64,000 nucleotides of DNA from UBA6770 sp965660875 (lineage in GTDB: Bacteria; Bacteroidota; Bacteroidia; Flavobacteriales_G; Salibacteraceae): NCBI GenBank assembly GCA_965660875.1, contig CBFIBQ010000007.1, forward strand, positions 60,236-124,235, in the 5' to 3' direction. Shown here in pieces: positions 51,291 through 60,959 of the stretch (the first letter of the stretch is position 1; each line of letters starts with the position of its first letter). The notes under the pieces were generated by a model. The model did no database searches. It had not been told where the DNA came from and saw nothing but the letters and a program-made list of their open reading frames with translations. A program made the translations under genes and the position numbers.

Positions 51291-53591
51291 ATGAGCACAT
51301 CTATATTTAAAATAATCACCCTTTTCTTGGTACTTGCTTTTTTTTCAGTACCAGAAACGACAGTTGCCAAGGATAAAGTTAAGTTAACTAAGGCACAAAA
51401 ACGCCAACACAAGCGCGCCTATAGTATGTTGGAAATGGAATTGTACGACGATGCAATTGAAGAGTACAACAAGTTATTGGAAATGAGGGGCAACTACGAT
51501 CAGTTTTTATTTGAAGCTGGAATTGCCTACTTGAGATCTCCAAAAGATTTTTATAAAGCGGACAAATACTTTGAACAAGCCTTAAAGTTCAGTGGTCAGG
51601 ATACCATTGAAGAACTCTTTTATTATTTAGCAAAAGCCTACCAAAGAAACCACAAATTTGAAAAAGCAAAAGAGGCCTACAATCAATTCATTCCAAACAT
51701 TAAACAGAATAAAAGAGGTCAAGAGCTGGCAGCTAATGTGAATTGGGATATAAAAACTTGTCAGCATGGGGTTTATCATGTAAAACTCAACACAAAAAAC
51801 CCACTAGAAAACAGAAAGAAACCGTTGAATGATGTCAAAAAATATTTTATTAATGCAACGGATTACGTAGTACTGCAAAACTTAGGAGCAAAAATAAATT
51901 CCATTTACGATGACGAAGCCGCAGTATTTTTAAACAACGAAAAAGACCTTTATTTTACCTCAAAACGAAACCCTTTTGGTACTACAACTACTCTATCCTC
52001 TACCCCTGGCATAACCTACGAGCATGTGTATACCACAACAAAAGTTAATGGGGATTGGAAAGCTCCTTTTCTTTTGGGTTCCGCAAAATTATTTCCCAAA
52101 GAATTTGAAATAGACCCAGAAACACATGTTTCTATAGTCTCAGTAAATAAGAAAGAAGACATCATGTTTTTATATGTCGCTGGTCAATTGTATGAATCTG
52201 AACGAGATGGCGCAACTTGGAGTACCCCCAAATTACTGCCGGAGCACATCAATTTAAAAAAATCCCACGAACCTGCTGTTTGCGTAAATGAAGAAGGAAA
52301 TATGATTATTGTAGTTTCGGATAAATCTGGTGGTTATGGAGGACGAGATTTATATACCTCCAAAAAAGGTGCTGATGGTACTTGGGGACCGCTAGAAAAC
52401 ATGGGCGCTGTCATTAACACCGAGCAAGATGAAGATACGCCGTTTCTATTAAACGATGAGTTGCTTTATTTTAGCTCAAAGGGCCACTCTTCTATTGGGG
52501 GATATGACGTATTCTTTTCGGAATACAAAAAAGATAAATGGAAAAACCCCGTTAGTCTTGGTATACCCATAAATACCCCAGGAGATGAAATTTCATACAT
52601 AAGAAGTAGTCTAGACAACGAAGTGGCTTACTACGCCTCTAGTCGTATGAATGGCTACGGTTATAAAGACATTTACAGAGTAACTGCTCATTTCGAAAAA
52701 CGGCAAGATTTGCTTCCCGATGTATTACTTGCAGATTTAATGTCGGACGAATTGGCGCAAGAGGAGAACACCAAAGAAGTGGCAAAAGACACCACTACTA
52801 TTGCTGAAGTTGTTAAAGAAAAACCAGTAGTTGAAGAAGAAAAGATTGTAGAAGAAGAAAAGATTGTAGAAGTTAAAGAAGAACCCGTAGTTGAAGAAAA
52901 GAAAGCACCTGTTCCTGAGGATATTTTTAGAGACATCCTGTTCAAATTCAACAAAATGGAAGTTACTGAAGCATCCAAAGAGCAGATAAAGAAAATTGCC
53001 ACTTACATGAAGGAAAACCCCAATTATGTGGTAAACTTAAATGGACATACGGATTACCTTGGATCGAATGCTGTTAATGACGAAGTATCTAAACAACGAG
53101 CGCTCACTGTTTTCAATGAGCTTATGAAAGACGGTGCAGACCCTTACAGAGTGCATTACGATTACTTTGGTGAAACCAAGCCAAAGGTTCAAGGATTAAA
53201 TCCTGATGGTTCTGATAACCCTCAAAATAGAGCGAAAAACAGACGTGTGGATTTTGGTTTGGAGCAATTGAATATGTACCGTTACTTTACCTACAGCTCG
53301 GGTAGTTCAACGGTTGATGCCAACGGTCAAAAAGTACTGAATGAAGTAATCAGTTATGTGAAAGCGAGACCAAATACTAAGATCGATTTAAGAGGCTTTT
53401 CAGATCCTTCTGGACCTGCGGATCTAAATATGAAATTATCTGAGAAACGAACACAAGCTGCGGTTGATTATTTGACTCAAAACGGAATTTCTTCAAATAA
53501 CATTACCAGCAAAGCATACGGAGAAACGGTTCCTACACCGCCAAACATGCCAAAAGAATACGGTAGACGTGTGGAAATAAGAGTTCAATAA
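51291..53591 (+). CDS. PorE-like TPR/PD40 protein with two tandem OmpA domains
   Basis: 766 residues from ATG 51291 (MSTSIFKIITLFLVLAFFSV), which starts a signal peptide; the frame is open upstream to 51126 but overlaps the E2 gene. TPR units (residues about 35-150), then a PD40/WD40-like propeller (EAAVFLNNEKDLYFTSKRN, DKSGGYGGRDLYTSKKG, GGYDVFFSEY), a linker of repeated EEEKIVE blocks, and two OmpA peptidoglycan-binding domains (NLNGHTDYLGSNAVNDEVSK and DLRGFSDPSGPADLNMKLSE), each with its NRRVDF or GRRVEI end. T9SS component PorE has TPR, WD40, a carboxypeptidase-like domain and OmpA; here the carboxypeptidase-like domain is missing and OmpA is doubled. Confidence 0.88.
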   Translation: MSTSIFKIITLFLVLAFFSVPETTVAKDKVKLTKAQKRQHKRAYSMLEMELYDDAIEEYNKLLEMRGNYDQFLFEAGIAYLRSPKDFYKADKYFEQALKFSGQDTIEELFYYLAKAYQRNHKFEKAKEAYNQFIPNIKQNKRGQELAANVNWDIKTCQHGVYHVKLNTKNPLENRKKPLNDVKKYFINATDYVVLQNLGAKINSIYDDEAAVFLNNEKDLYFTSKRNPFGTTTTLSSTPGITYEHVYTTTKVNGDWKAPFLLGSAKLFPKEFEIDPETHVSIVSVNKKEDIMFLYVAGQLYESERDGATWSTPKLLPEHINLKKSHEPAVCVNEEGNMIIVVSDKSGGYGGRDLYTSKKGADGTWGPLENMGAVINTEQDEDTPFLLNDELLYFSSKGHSSIGGYDVFFSEYKKDKWKNPVSLGIPINTPGDEISYIRSSLDNEVAYYASSRMNGYGYKDIYRVTAHFEKRQDLLPDVLLADLMSDELAQEENTKEVAKDTTTIAEVVKEKPVVEEEKIVEEEKIVEVKEEPVVEEKKAPVPEDIFRDILFKFNKMEVTEASKEQIKKIATYMKENPNYVVNLNGHTDYLGSNAVNDEVSKQRALTVFNELMKDGADPYRVHYDYFGETKPKVQGLNPDGSDNPQNRAKNRRVDFGLEQLNMYRYFTYSSGSSTVDANGQKVLNEVISYVKARPNTKIDLRGFSDPSGPADLNMKLSEKRTQAAVDYLTQNGISSNNITSKAYGETVPTPPNMPKEYGRRVEIRVQ

Positions 53592-53612
53592 AAACTTATT
53601 GATAACCTATTT

Positions 53613-53650
53613 AAAGCCCTCGTAATTTTTGTTGCGAGGGCTTTTATTTT
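53613..53650 (+). terminator. Rho-independent terminator after the PorE-like gene
   Basis: Stem AAAGCCCTCG (53613-53622) pairs with CGAGGGCTTT (53635-53644), followed by a T-rich tract. The next gene starts at 53652, right at the end of this hairpin, so it needs read-through or its own promoter. Confidence 0.8.
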
Positions 53651-53651
53651 T

Positions 53652-54416
53652 ATGCCCATGAAACTTAAACTAGAAAAGCCCATTGCATTTTTCGATTTGG
53701 AAACCACAGGTATCGATGTAGCAAAGGATAGAATTGTAGAAATAGCCATTCTAAAAATCAGACCTGATGGACAAAAAGACATGAAAGTACGGAGAGTAAA
53801 TCCAGGAATACCGATAAGTCCAGAAGCTTCAGCTGTTCACGGTATAAGCGATGAAGATGTAAGGGATGCCCCTAGCTTTGGTCAGATTGCAAAATCCTTG
53901 TTTATCTTGTTGCAAGACTGTGATTTAGCGGGATATAATTCCAATCGATTTGATGTACCTCTACTTGCAGAGGAGTTTCTACGCGCTGGAATAAACTTCT
54001 CAGTAAAGGATAGAAGACTCATCGACGTTCAAGGCATTTTCTTTAAAAAAGAAAAACGAACACTTGAAGCCGCATTAGAATTCTACTGCAATAAACCGCT
54101 GTCTAATGCACACTCCGCTGAAGCAGATATCACCGCAACACATGAAGTCTTAGAAGCTCAGCTGGATAGGTATTCCGATTTGGAAAACGACGTGGATTTT
54201 CTTGCTGAGTTTTCTGCACAGCAAAAGTTTGCTGACCTCGCAGGAAGGTTGGTACATAATGCAGAAGGAGTTGTAGTTTTTAATTTTGGAAAGTTCAAAA
54301 GCCAATCTGTTGAGGAAGTCCTCAAAAACGAACCGGGTTATTACGGTTGGATGATGCACGGTGACTTTCCGCTATACACCAAACAAGTTTTAAAAGAAAT
54401 TAAAGCGTCCTTATAA
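53652..54416 (+). CDS. DEDDh 3'-5' exonuclease (DnaQ-like)
   Basis: 254 residues from ATG 53652 (a second ATG at 53658 is equally possible). Exo I FFDLETTG, Exo II GYNSNRFDVPLL, Exo III NAHSAEADITAT. After the nuclease domain a C-terminal segment (VVFNFGKFKSQSVEEVL, PGYYGWMMHGDFP) matches the small domain often following such exonucleases in Bacteroidota. It could proofread DNA or act on other nucleic acids. Its stop overlaps the FAH gene start (TAATG). Confidence 0.9.
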   Translation: MPMKLKLEKPIAFFDLETTGIDVAKDRIVEIAILKIRPDGQKDMKVRRVNPGIPISPEASAVHGISDEDVRDAPSFGQIAKSLFILLQDCDLAGYNSNRFDVPLLAEEFLRAGINFSVKDRRLIDVQGIFFKKEKRTLEAALEFYCNKPLSNAHSAEADITATHEVLEAQLDRYSDLENDVDFLAEFSAQQKFADLAGRLVHNAEGVVVFNFGKFKSQSVEEVLKNEPGYYGWMMHGDFPLYTKQVLKEIKASL

Positions 54417-55024
54417 TGAAAATCATTTGTATTGGAAGAAACTACGCCGACCACGCTAAAGAACTCAGCAATCCCCTGCCCACTAAACCCCTATTTTTCT
54501 TAAAACCGGATACGGCATTGCTAAAAAAGCGAGCGCCTTTTTTTATTCCAAACCACACTAAAGATGTCCATCACGAATTGGAACTTGTAGTTAGAATTAA
54601 TCGTCTGGGAAAACACATTGAAGAAAAGTTTGCCCACAAATATTACGATGAAATCACCTTGGGTATTGACTTTACGGCTAGAGACGTTCAACAAGAATGT
54701 AAAAAAAATGGGCTACCTTGGGAAATAGCAAAAGCTTTTGATGGCTCTGCTCCTATTGGAAAGTTTGTTGCTGCTGATACAATTAAAACACGAGACGTTT
54801 CGTTTGAATTAGACAAAAACGGAGCACTGCAGCAAAGCGGCAATACAAAAGATATGATTTTTAATATCCACCAATTAATCAGTTACGTAAGTAAGTTTAT
54901 GACTTTAAAAATTGGCGATTTGCTATTTACCGGAACTCCTGCGGGAGTCAGCCAAGTAGTGAAAGGCGATGTTTTGGTAGGGAAATTGGAAGGGGAAGAA
55001 TTAATAACTTGTAAAGTATTGTAA
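54416..55024 (+). CDS. Fumarylacetoacetate hydrolase-family protein (FAHD1-like)
   Basis: 202 residues, a single FAH domain. MKIICIGRNYADHAKEL and PLFFLKPDTALL open the fold; metal-site motif HHELELVVRI; GIDFTARDVQQECKKNGLPW; and GTPAGVSQVVKGD near the end. Short FAH proteins act as acylpyruvases or oxaloacetate decarboxylases with magnesium. Start overlaps the exonuclease stop by one base. The exact substrate is uncertain. Confidence 0.9.
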   Translation: MKIICIGRNYADHAKELSNPLPTKPLFFLKPDTALLKKRAPFFIPNHTKDVHHELELVVRINRLGKHIEEKFAHKYYDEITLGIDFTARDVQQECKKNGLPWEIAKAFDGSAPIGKFVAADTIKTRDVSFELDKNGALQQSGNTKDMIFNIHQLISYVSKFMTLKIGDLLFTGTPAGVSQVVKGDVLVGKLEGEELITCKVL

Positions 55025-55033
55025 CTTTAGATT

Positions 55034-55795
55034 ATGGCTTATAAATTCATTTCCTTGATTCTACTCATTTGCGCTTTTGAATTGTCAAATGCACAAGTCA
55101 CTACACCCAACAAAACGGATGAAAATGGAAATAAACAAGGGCTTTGGAGTGCCGTGTATCCTAATGGAAAAATAAGGTACCAAGGACACTTTAAAGACAA
55201 CGCACCAATAGATACCTTCAAGTATTACGACTCCTACGGTAATTTATCCACTGTAATTGTAAATGACGGAGACAGCGCAGACGTTACTTTTTACCATTTG
55301 AACAAAAAAGTAATGGCCGAGGGCAGTTATTTCAAGCAGAAACGATCCGGAAAATGGAAATTCTATGACTCAGATGGAGATATCTCCGCACAGAAATTTT
55401 ATCGCGAGAATAAAGAAAATGGTCCCGTTGCGATCTACTATAAATCGGGACAAGTATCTAGAAAGTGTGTATATAGAAATGGTGTTTTGCATGGGCCCTT
55501 AAAAGATTTTTTTCCAGAAGGTAAGCCAAAGTACGAAGCAAACTACGTAGACGGCAACCCCGATGGAAAAGTCAAACACTTCCACACCAGTGGTGGTATT
55601 AAAATTATTGGCTATTACCGTTTTGCGGTGCAAGAAGGCACATGGACTTATTTCGCACCTGATGGAAAAGTACAGCGTTACGAGGTGTATAAAAATGGTT
55701 ACAAAAAGAAATCTTTTACCCCCGAAGAGGCTAAAGCCTTGCAGAAATCAAAAGACAGTACTCAAGTAGAAAGTAAATCAACTGCTAATGACTAA
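55034..55795 (+). CDS. MORN-repeat secreted protein
   Basis: 253 residues with a signal peptide (MAYKFISLILLICAFELSNA). At least six MORN_2-type repeats of about 23 residues (GKIRYQGHFKDNAPIDTFKY, KKVMAEGSYFKQKRSGKWKF, GQVSRKCVYRNGVLHGPLKD, GKPKYEANYVDGNPDGKVKH). Automatic annotation of this family as a YwqK antitoxin is not supported here, as no toxin is near. It overlaps the next lipoprotein gene by 8 bp. Function unknown, probably extracytoplasmic binding. Confidence 0.8.
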   Translation: MAYKFISLILLICAFELSNAQVTTPNKTDENGNKQGLWSAVYPNGKIRYQGHFKDNAPIDTFKYYDSYGNLSTVIVNDGDSADVTFYHLNKKVMAEGSYFKQKRSGKWKFYDSDGDISAQKFYRENKENGPVAIYYKSGQVSRKCVYRNGVLHGPLKDFFPEGKPKYEANYVDGNPDGKVKHFHTSGGIKIIGYYRFAVQEGTWTYFAPDGKVQRYEVYKNGYKKKSFTPEEAKALQKSKDSTQVESKSTAND

Positions 55796-56477
55796 AGCAT
55801 TTGTTTGTATGATCCTTATTCTATCAACGCTTCTAAGCTGCAAAAAAAACGAAGCGGTTGAACCAGAAATTGGTTTGGGGTATTATCCATATAAGGAAGG
55901 CTTTTATCGCATCTATCGAGTTGACAGTATTGTTTTTAATGATTTTACCCTTTCAACGGATACCTTCAAGTACTATTTGAAGGAAACGCACACCGAACGC
56001 TATGCTATAGAAAATGAATCACGCCTTAAAGTGATTGAAGAAAAAAAAGTACAGCTCTCAGATAACCATTGGAAGCCAACCATTAGTTGGTCTGTTCAAA
56101 AGGACAATTTCTCCGTCGAAGAGCAGAAAAACAATCTAAAGAAAGTGGTTTTAGTATTTCCAATTGAAGAAGGCATTAGCTGGGACAGTAACGTTCGAAA
56201 TGCATTAGATCGCGAAGAATTTACAGCAACTTCAAAGCAAACGGAAACCGTTAACGAAAAGGTGTATCAGGATGTGCTCACTGTTGAACATTTCTACGAT
56301 ACCGATCCTCTTCAATTAAACACAGAAATAAAAGAAGTAAAATACGCAGCAAACATTGGTTTGATTTACGCGTACGAGAAACGCGTAAAACGATTTACAA
56401 CAGGTGAAGAAAATGATGTTCCAATTGACTCTGGGTATGTACTTACCAAGCAAATTGCAACTTATGGTCAAAACTAA
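55788..56477 (+). CDS. Hypothetical lipoprotein
   Basis: 229 residues with a lipoprotein signal (ILILSTLLSC, Cys about 18) followed by KKNEAVEPEIG. The rest is a beta-rich domain starting YYPYKEGFYRIYRVDSIVF. I do not recognise a family, though similar single-domain lipoproteins are common in Bacteroidota. It sits between the MORN protein (8-bp overlap) and the subtilase (14-bp overlap), so it is translated with them. Confidence 0.75.
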   Translation: MTKAFVCMILILSTLLSCKKNEAVEPEIGLGYYPYKEGFYRIYRVDSIVFNDFTLSTDTFKYYLKETHTERYAIENESRLKVIEEKKVQLSDNHWKPTISWSVQKDNFSVEEQKNNLKKVVLVFPIEEGISWDSNVRNALDREEFTATSKQTETVNEKVYQDVLTVEHFYDTDPLQLNTEIKEVKYAANIGLIYAYEKRVKRFTTGEENDVPIDSGYVLTKQIATYGQN

Positions 56478-58107
56478 ACATCTTGCTTTACTAAGTATTG
56501 GCCTACTGAGCTTTCTAAGCCATTTGGGGCAGGAGAATAATTCCTTTTACTTTTACGCTCAGTTTAAAGCAAAGACCAATTCAGGTTTACTAGCTAGCCC
56601 CGAAGTCTTTTTGACGGAACGCGCCATTCAACGGCGGGAGAAATCAAACATTTCTATTATTGAGCAAGACCTGCCTATTTCGACAAATCGAATACAAGCT
56701 ATAGAAAAAGTGGGCAATATAAAAGTGCATTATCCACTCAAATGGTCCAACGGTTTGGTGTTTTCTAGTCCCGATACAACTATTGACCTAGAAGTTGCGC
56801 AATTGGCCTTTGTTGACACTGTTTTTGTTATCAAAAAGAAACGGACGGGCAAACGCTCAGCAGCACTACCTCCTGTAGTTTACGATAAGTACAATTACGG
56901 TTTAGCAACCGACCAAACGGAATTGATCAATCTGCCGCATTTGCACCAATTTGGATATCGAGGAAAAGGTGTTTCCATTGCCGTTTTTGATAATGGTTTT
57001 CAGAGCATTGACACCTTTCCGCTGTTTAGAAATTTATGGGAGGAAAACAGAATTCTCGGACAATACGATATCATTGATGGAGATAAAAACCCCATTCCGC
57101 ATGGAAGTCATGGAAGAGCAGTATTGAGTTGTATGGGTGCATTAAGCAGCGATACTATGACCGGAACCGCCCCTGAAGCTACCTACCATATTTTCAGGAC
57201 GGAAGACAACGCCTCCGAAACCTTACTGGAAGAATACAATTGGGCTCGAGCGGCTGAAATTGCAGACAGCTTGGGTGCAGATATTATCAATTCCTCTTTA
57301 GGATACTCCACTTTTGAAGATACTACTACCTCGCACAGCTACGATGACTTGGATGGGAAAACTACCGTGGTTACCAAAGCAGCGAATACCGCATACAGAA
57401 AAGGCATTTTGGTGGTGAATAGTGCTGGAAATTCAGGCAATAAAGCATGGCGCTATGTTATTGCCCCAGCCGATGGACGCTATGTGCTTTCAGTTGGCGC
57501 AACGGATAGTGTGGGCAACTTGGCCTCCTTCTCCAGTCGCGGTCCAAATGCAGCGGGTTTGCTCAAACCTAATATAGTAGCTGTTGGCGCACGGGTGATT
57601 GTCGCCAATGCGGTGGGCGGAGCCGATCAAAGCAACGGCACCTCATTTTCTGCGCCTACCATTGCGGGTGCAGCCGCCTGTTTAATTCAAGCTTTTCCTG
57701 AGGCGTCAAATTCTGACATATTTAGAGCCATTGAAGCATCTGCCGATCGATACGATTTTCCAGACTTTAACTACGGTTATGGTATTCCAGATTTTAAAAG
57801 AGCGTTTGACATTCTAGCCCGGGAGCACGAAAACCAAGAAATGGATCAGCGTTTGATTCGAGATTTCAACTTGTACCCCAACCCCAGCGCGGCATTAATT
57901 ACCATAGAGTTTGTAGAGCTGCAAGAAACCGAAGTGTCCGTTTCAATAAGCGATTACCACGGAAACCAATTATTGAATCAGCAATTAGGGCCTCAATGGG
58001 GAGCTACCAAAGTGTCCGTCAATATCGAGCAACTCAGTGCAGGGTTTTATGTAATAGAACTTGAACGCGGTTCTTATGTGCAACGCAAGGTATTTGTGAA
58101 ATACTAA
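56464..58107 (+). CDS. S8 subtilisin-like peptidase with T9SS sorting domain
   Basis: 547 residues from ATG 56464 (MVKTKHLALLSIGLLSFLSH), chosen as it starts a signal peptide and overlaps the lipoprotein stop. A propeptide region (RAIQRREKSNISIIEQDLP) precedes the catalytic domain with D176 (IAVFDNGF), H216 (GSHGRAVLS), N in NSAGNSGN and S394 (NGTSFSAPT). A T9SS type A domain from about residue 470 (LYPNPSAALITIEF) ends RKVFVKY. It is a secreted protease. Together with the MORN and lipoprotein genes it ends a five-gene plus-strand run. Confidence 0.93.
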   Translation: MVKTKHLALLSIGLLSFLSHLGQENNSFYFYAQFKAKTNSGLLASPEVFLTERAIQRREKSNISIIEQDLPISTNRIQAIEKVGNIKVHYPLKWSNGLVFSSPDTTIDLEVAQLAFVDTVFVIKKKRTGKRSAALPPVVYDKYNYGLATDQTELINLPHLHQFGYRGKGVSIAVFDNGFQSIDTFPLFRNLWEENRILGQYDIIDGDKNPIPHGSHGRAVLSCMGALSSDTMTGTAPEATYHIFRTEDNASETLLEEYNWARAAEIADSLGADIINSSLGYSTFEDTTTSHSYDDLDGKTTVVTKAANTAYRKGILVVNSAGNSGNKAWRYVIAPADGRYVLSVGATDSVGNLASFSSRGPNAAGLLKPNIVAVGARVIVANAVGGADQSNGTSFSAPTIAGAAACLIQAFPEASNSDIFRAIEASADRYDFPDFNYGYGIPDFKRAFDILAREHENQEMDQRLIRDFNLYPNPSAALITIEFVELQETEVSVSISDYHGNQLLNQQLGPQWGATKVSVNIEQLSAGFYVIELERGSYVQRKVFVKY

Positions 58108-58143
58108 AGAATTGTATTTTCCCTTTCATACCAATGAAGACAC

Positions 58144-59583
58144 TTATTGGACCTTGTTTACACCTAAATAATTTCCTTCTAAGTCGAAACGCTGGACAAC
58201 TCGCTCATTAGTGCAAACTAACTCCCCTTTTACCAATTCAATTTTATCGAAGTAAGCTGGAACTTCCATTCTCCCATTCGAAAAAATCACACCGAACAGC
58301 TCTTTGGCATCATCATATGGTCGATTTTTTGTTATGTGGTACTGCTCCGGCAGCTTTCGAACTGGTTTCATTTTTCCTTTCTCTTCGTCAAAATATTTCC
58401 ATTTTCCAAAGTGTTTGAGAAATATGGTTTTTGAACTGTACGCCATATATTCATGGGGTTCTTTAGTAAGTGTATCGTTTGCTAAATTGGTCACCCAATA
58501 CAGCTTATTCAATTGCCATTCTCGATTTCTTGAAAACAAAAAGCGCTTTTCCATGCCGTATCGTTTGCCGTCCTGATGCATTATCACAACCAAGTCTTTA
58601 CCCTTCCCAAACCCGGTGTACGCATTGTGAGCATAATGATAATTAGGTAAGGGCCTAAAATTCTTTACGTAAAAAGTATCTCGGTATTGGGGCTCATCAT
58701 ACGCCGTCCAATAATTGGTATTTGTTCTAACTACTTGATTGTACTTAGGCTCCACTACCCAATTGCCATTGGTATCAATTAGTCCCATTCTAGCTTTAAG
58801 GTTAGTCGATCTTGGTGGGAAGCTATCAAGTTCCTTGTAATTGTAGACCCTAGCATATCCGGTATTAAATGGAAATGCCTGAATCAGTTTAAACGGAATT
58901 ACCAATTCATCCTTCAAGTTTAAATACCCTTTTTTGCCAGTTTTTGGATGTGAAACACAAAGTCTATTGCTATTTATGTTACCGGTAACGCTGTATCTCG
59001 GCGTAATTACCTCATTCCCTTTTTCGTCTATAAAACCAGAATTGTACCCAATTGAAGTTTTAGCGTAACCCCTATCGAATTTGTGGACGTAACTGAATTT
59101 CGGTTCAATTAACCAATCGAGCTTGGAGTTCATGACACCACATAAACTATCCTTTTGAACAGCAATCAGCAAGTGATTCAAAGGCTGGATTCTGCTGTAG
59201 GTTTCGGGAAGTAATTGTTTGTGTTGGCTGCTGTAGAGGCCATTCTTTCCTTCCCTATTGCTGGTTACCCAATACCATTCTCCATCTACAAAATACTTGT
59301 TTACATAATGATAATCATCTGCCGAAAAAATCACCCGACATGTACTGTCCATTAATCCCCAATACTCGCCAACGCTATAGCGAAAGCCGATGGACTCCAC
59401 TTTATCCATTCTTCGGAATTGAGCTTTGTGAATCGTGTCGCCTGATACACGTTCAATGCAACCCCAAATCCGTTTTCCGGTAGAATCGCATTCTTCAAAG
59501 CGCTTATAGTCCGTCTGTTGTTGAGAAAAACTATTCCCAACGAAAACGACAAAAAGTGCAACTATAAGAGGAATCCTTTTCAT
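58144..59583 (-). CDS. WG-repeat secreted protein
   Basis: 479 residues from ATG 59583 (MKRIPLIVALFVVFVGNSFS), preferred over an upstream start as it opens the signal peptide. WG/KWG repeats of about 35 residues run through the middle (WGLMDSTCRVIF, GLYSSQHKQLLP, SGFIDEKGNEVI, KKGYLNLKDELVI, MGLIDTNGNWVV). The last third is not repeat-like. WG proteins are common in Bacteroidota with no known activity. Convergent with the subtilase, 36 bp apart with no visible terminator. Confidence 0.82.
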   Translation of the reverse strand: MKRIPLIVALFVVFVGNSFSQQQTDYKRFEECDSTGKRIWGCIERVSGDTIHKAQFRRMDKVESIGFRYSVGEYWGLMDSTCRVIFSADDYHYVNKYFVDGEWYWVTSNREGKNGLYSSQHKQLLPETYSRIQPLNHLLIAVQKDSLCGVMNSKLDWLIEPKFSYVHKFDRGYAKTSIGYNSGFIDEKGNEVITPRYSVTGNINSNRLCVSHPKTGKKGYLNLKDELVIPFKLIQAFPFNTGYARVYNYKELDSFPPRSTNLKARMGLIDTNGNWVVEPKYNQVVRTNTNYWTAYDEPQYRDTFYVKNFRPLPNYHYAHNAYTGFGKGKDLVVIMHQDGKRYGMEKRFLFSRNREWQLNKLYWVTNLANDTLTKEPHEYMAYSSKTIFLKHFGKWKYFDEEKGKMKPVRKLPEQYHITKNRPYDDAKELFGVIFSNGRMEVPAYFDKIELVKGELVCTNERVVQRFDLEGNYLGVNKVQ

Positions 59584-59636
59584 TATTGAATAGCAAATGA
59601 AATGTATTCCAAAAACCAACAAGTTAAATTAAGAAA

Positions 59637-60917
59637 CTACTTTTCGTATTCTGAAAAAGTCTTTTTGATAATGTCTAAACACTCCATCAATTGAGCTTTC
59701 GTAATCACTAATGGCGGAGCAAAACGAATGATGTTACCGTGCGTAGGTTTCGCCAATAAACCATTATCTCTCAAAGCCATACAAAGATTCCACGCAGTTT
59801 TGCTGTCTGGTGTATCGTTTACGATAATCGCATTCAACAATCCTTTACCTCTAACCTTAGTTACTAAATCGCAAGACTCTGCGAACTTGGTCAATTCCGA
59901 GCGGAATATTTTCCCTAATTCCATTGCTTTAACCGCGAGGTTTTCATCAAAAACAACTTGAAGCGCCGCTTCAGCTACTTTGCACGCTAATGGGTTTCCT
60001 CCAAACGTAGAACCGTGTTCTCCAGGTTTAATGGTCAACATGATTTCGTCATCTGCCAATACTGCCGAAACAGGCAGCACTCCCCCACTTAACGCTTTAC
60101 CAAGAATTACGATATCCGCTCTTACTTCGTATTTGTTTTCGCATTGTGTTCCACAATCACATTTACCACAGGTAGCCAATAAACGACCTGTACGCGCAAT
60201 TCCCGTTTGAACTTCATCAGCGATAAACAACACACTATTGTCTTCACAATGTTTTTTACAAGCAGCCAAATAACCTTCGTCTGGCACATAAACTCCAGCT
60301 TCACCTTGAATGGGTTCCACCATAAATGCGCAAATCGATTCGTCTTCTGCCAATACTTTGGCTAAAGCATCCGAATCGTTGTAAGGAATTTCAATAAACC
60401 CTGGCGTATAGGGTCCAAATCCAGCATACGAATCTGGGTCTGAACTAAACGAAATAATCGTAGTTGTTCTTCCGTGGAAGTTTCCATTTACAACCACAAT
60501 TTTTGCTTGATTTTCAGCAATTCCTTTTTTTACGTATCCCCAACGACGAGCGAGCTTTAACGCCGTTTCAACAGCCTCAGCTCCCGTATTCATTGGCAAT
60601 ACTTTATCGTAGCCAAACACCTTGTTCATGAATGCCTCAAACGGACCTAAAGCACTGTTATAAAATGCTCTTGAAGTAAGGGTTAAGTTTCTAGATTGCT
60701 CAGTCAGTGCAAAGTTGATATCTGGGTGACAATGTCCTTGATTAACTGCACTGTACGCACTCAAGAAATCGTAGTAGCGCTTTCCTTCTACATCCCAAAC
60801 GTGCACACCACTGCCTCTGTCCAATACAACTGGAAGCGGGTGGTAGTTATGGGCACCGTATTTATCTTCCAATTCAATGGCTTGTTCTGAGCTTAATTTA
60901 TCTGAAACTTGAGTCAT
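59637..60917 (-). CDS. rocD: Ornithine aminotransferase
   Basis: 426 residues from ATG 60917 (MTQVSDKLSSEQAIELEDKY); the longer frame to 61004 is rejected because a promoter box lies inside it. Class III PLP aminotransferase: GAEAVETALKLARRWGY, FIADEVQTGIARTGRLL, and the PLP Lys in LGKALSGGVLP. It makes glutamate semialdehyde from ornithine and 2-oxoglutarate. An unusual cysteine-bearing loop (LLATCGKCDCGTQCENKYEV) lies between the Asp and Lys motifs. I have the impression that related Bacteroidota enzymes carry a similar loop. Single gene. Confidence 0.94.
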   Translation of the reverse strand: MTQVSDKLSSEQAIELEDKYGAHNYHPLPVVLDRGSGVHVWDVEGKRYYDFLSAYSAVNQGHCHPDINFALTEQSRNLTLTSRAFYNSALGPFEAFMNKVFGYDKVLPMNTGAEAVETALKLARRWGYVKKGIAENQAKIVVVNGNFHGRTTTIISFSSDPDSYAGFGPYTPGFIEIPYNDSDALAKVLAEDESICAFMVEPIQGEAGVYVPDEGYLAACKKHCEDNSVLFIADEVQTGIARTGRLLATCGKCDCGTQCENKYEVRADIVILGKALSGGVLPVSAVLADDEIMLTIKPGEHGSTFGGNPLACKVAEAALQVVFDENLAVKAMELGKIFRSELTKFAESCDLVTKVRGKGLLNAIIVNDTPDSKTAWNLCMALRDNGLLAKPTHGNIIRFAPPLVITKAQLMECLDIIKKTFSEYEK

Positions 60918-60951
60918 AATGTGTAACGTTTTGTCGTTCGTAAATGGGCTG

Positions 60952-60959
60952 CAAATATA
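60952..60959 (-). promoter_or_regulatory. Candidate -7 box for rocD
   Basis: TATATTTG on the minus strand, 35 bp before the chosen rocD start. It lies inside the longer open frame and thus supports ATG 60917. Confidence 0.45.

Noticed and set aside
55034..55795. YwqK-type antitoxin of a toxin-antitoxin pair
   Set aside because: The protein is exported, made of MORN repeats, and has no toxin neighbour.
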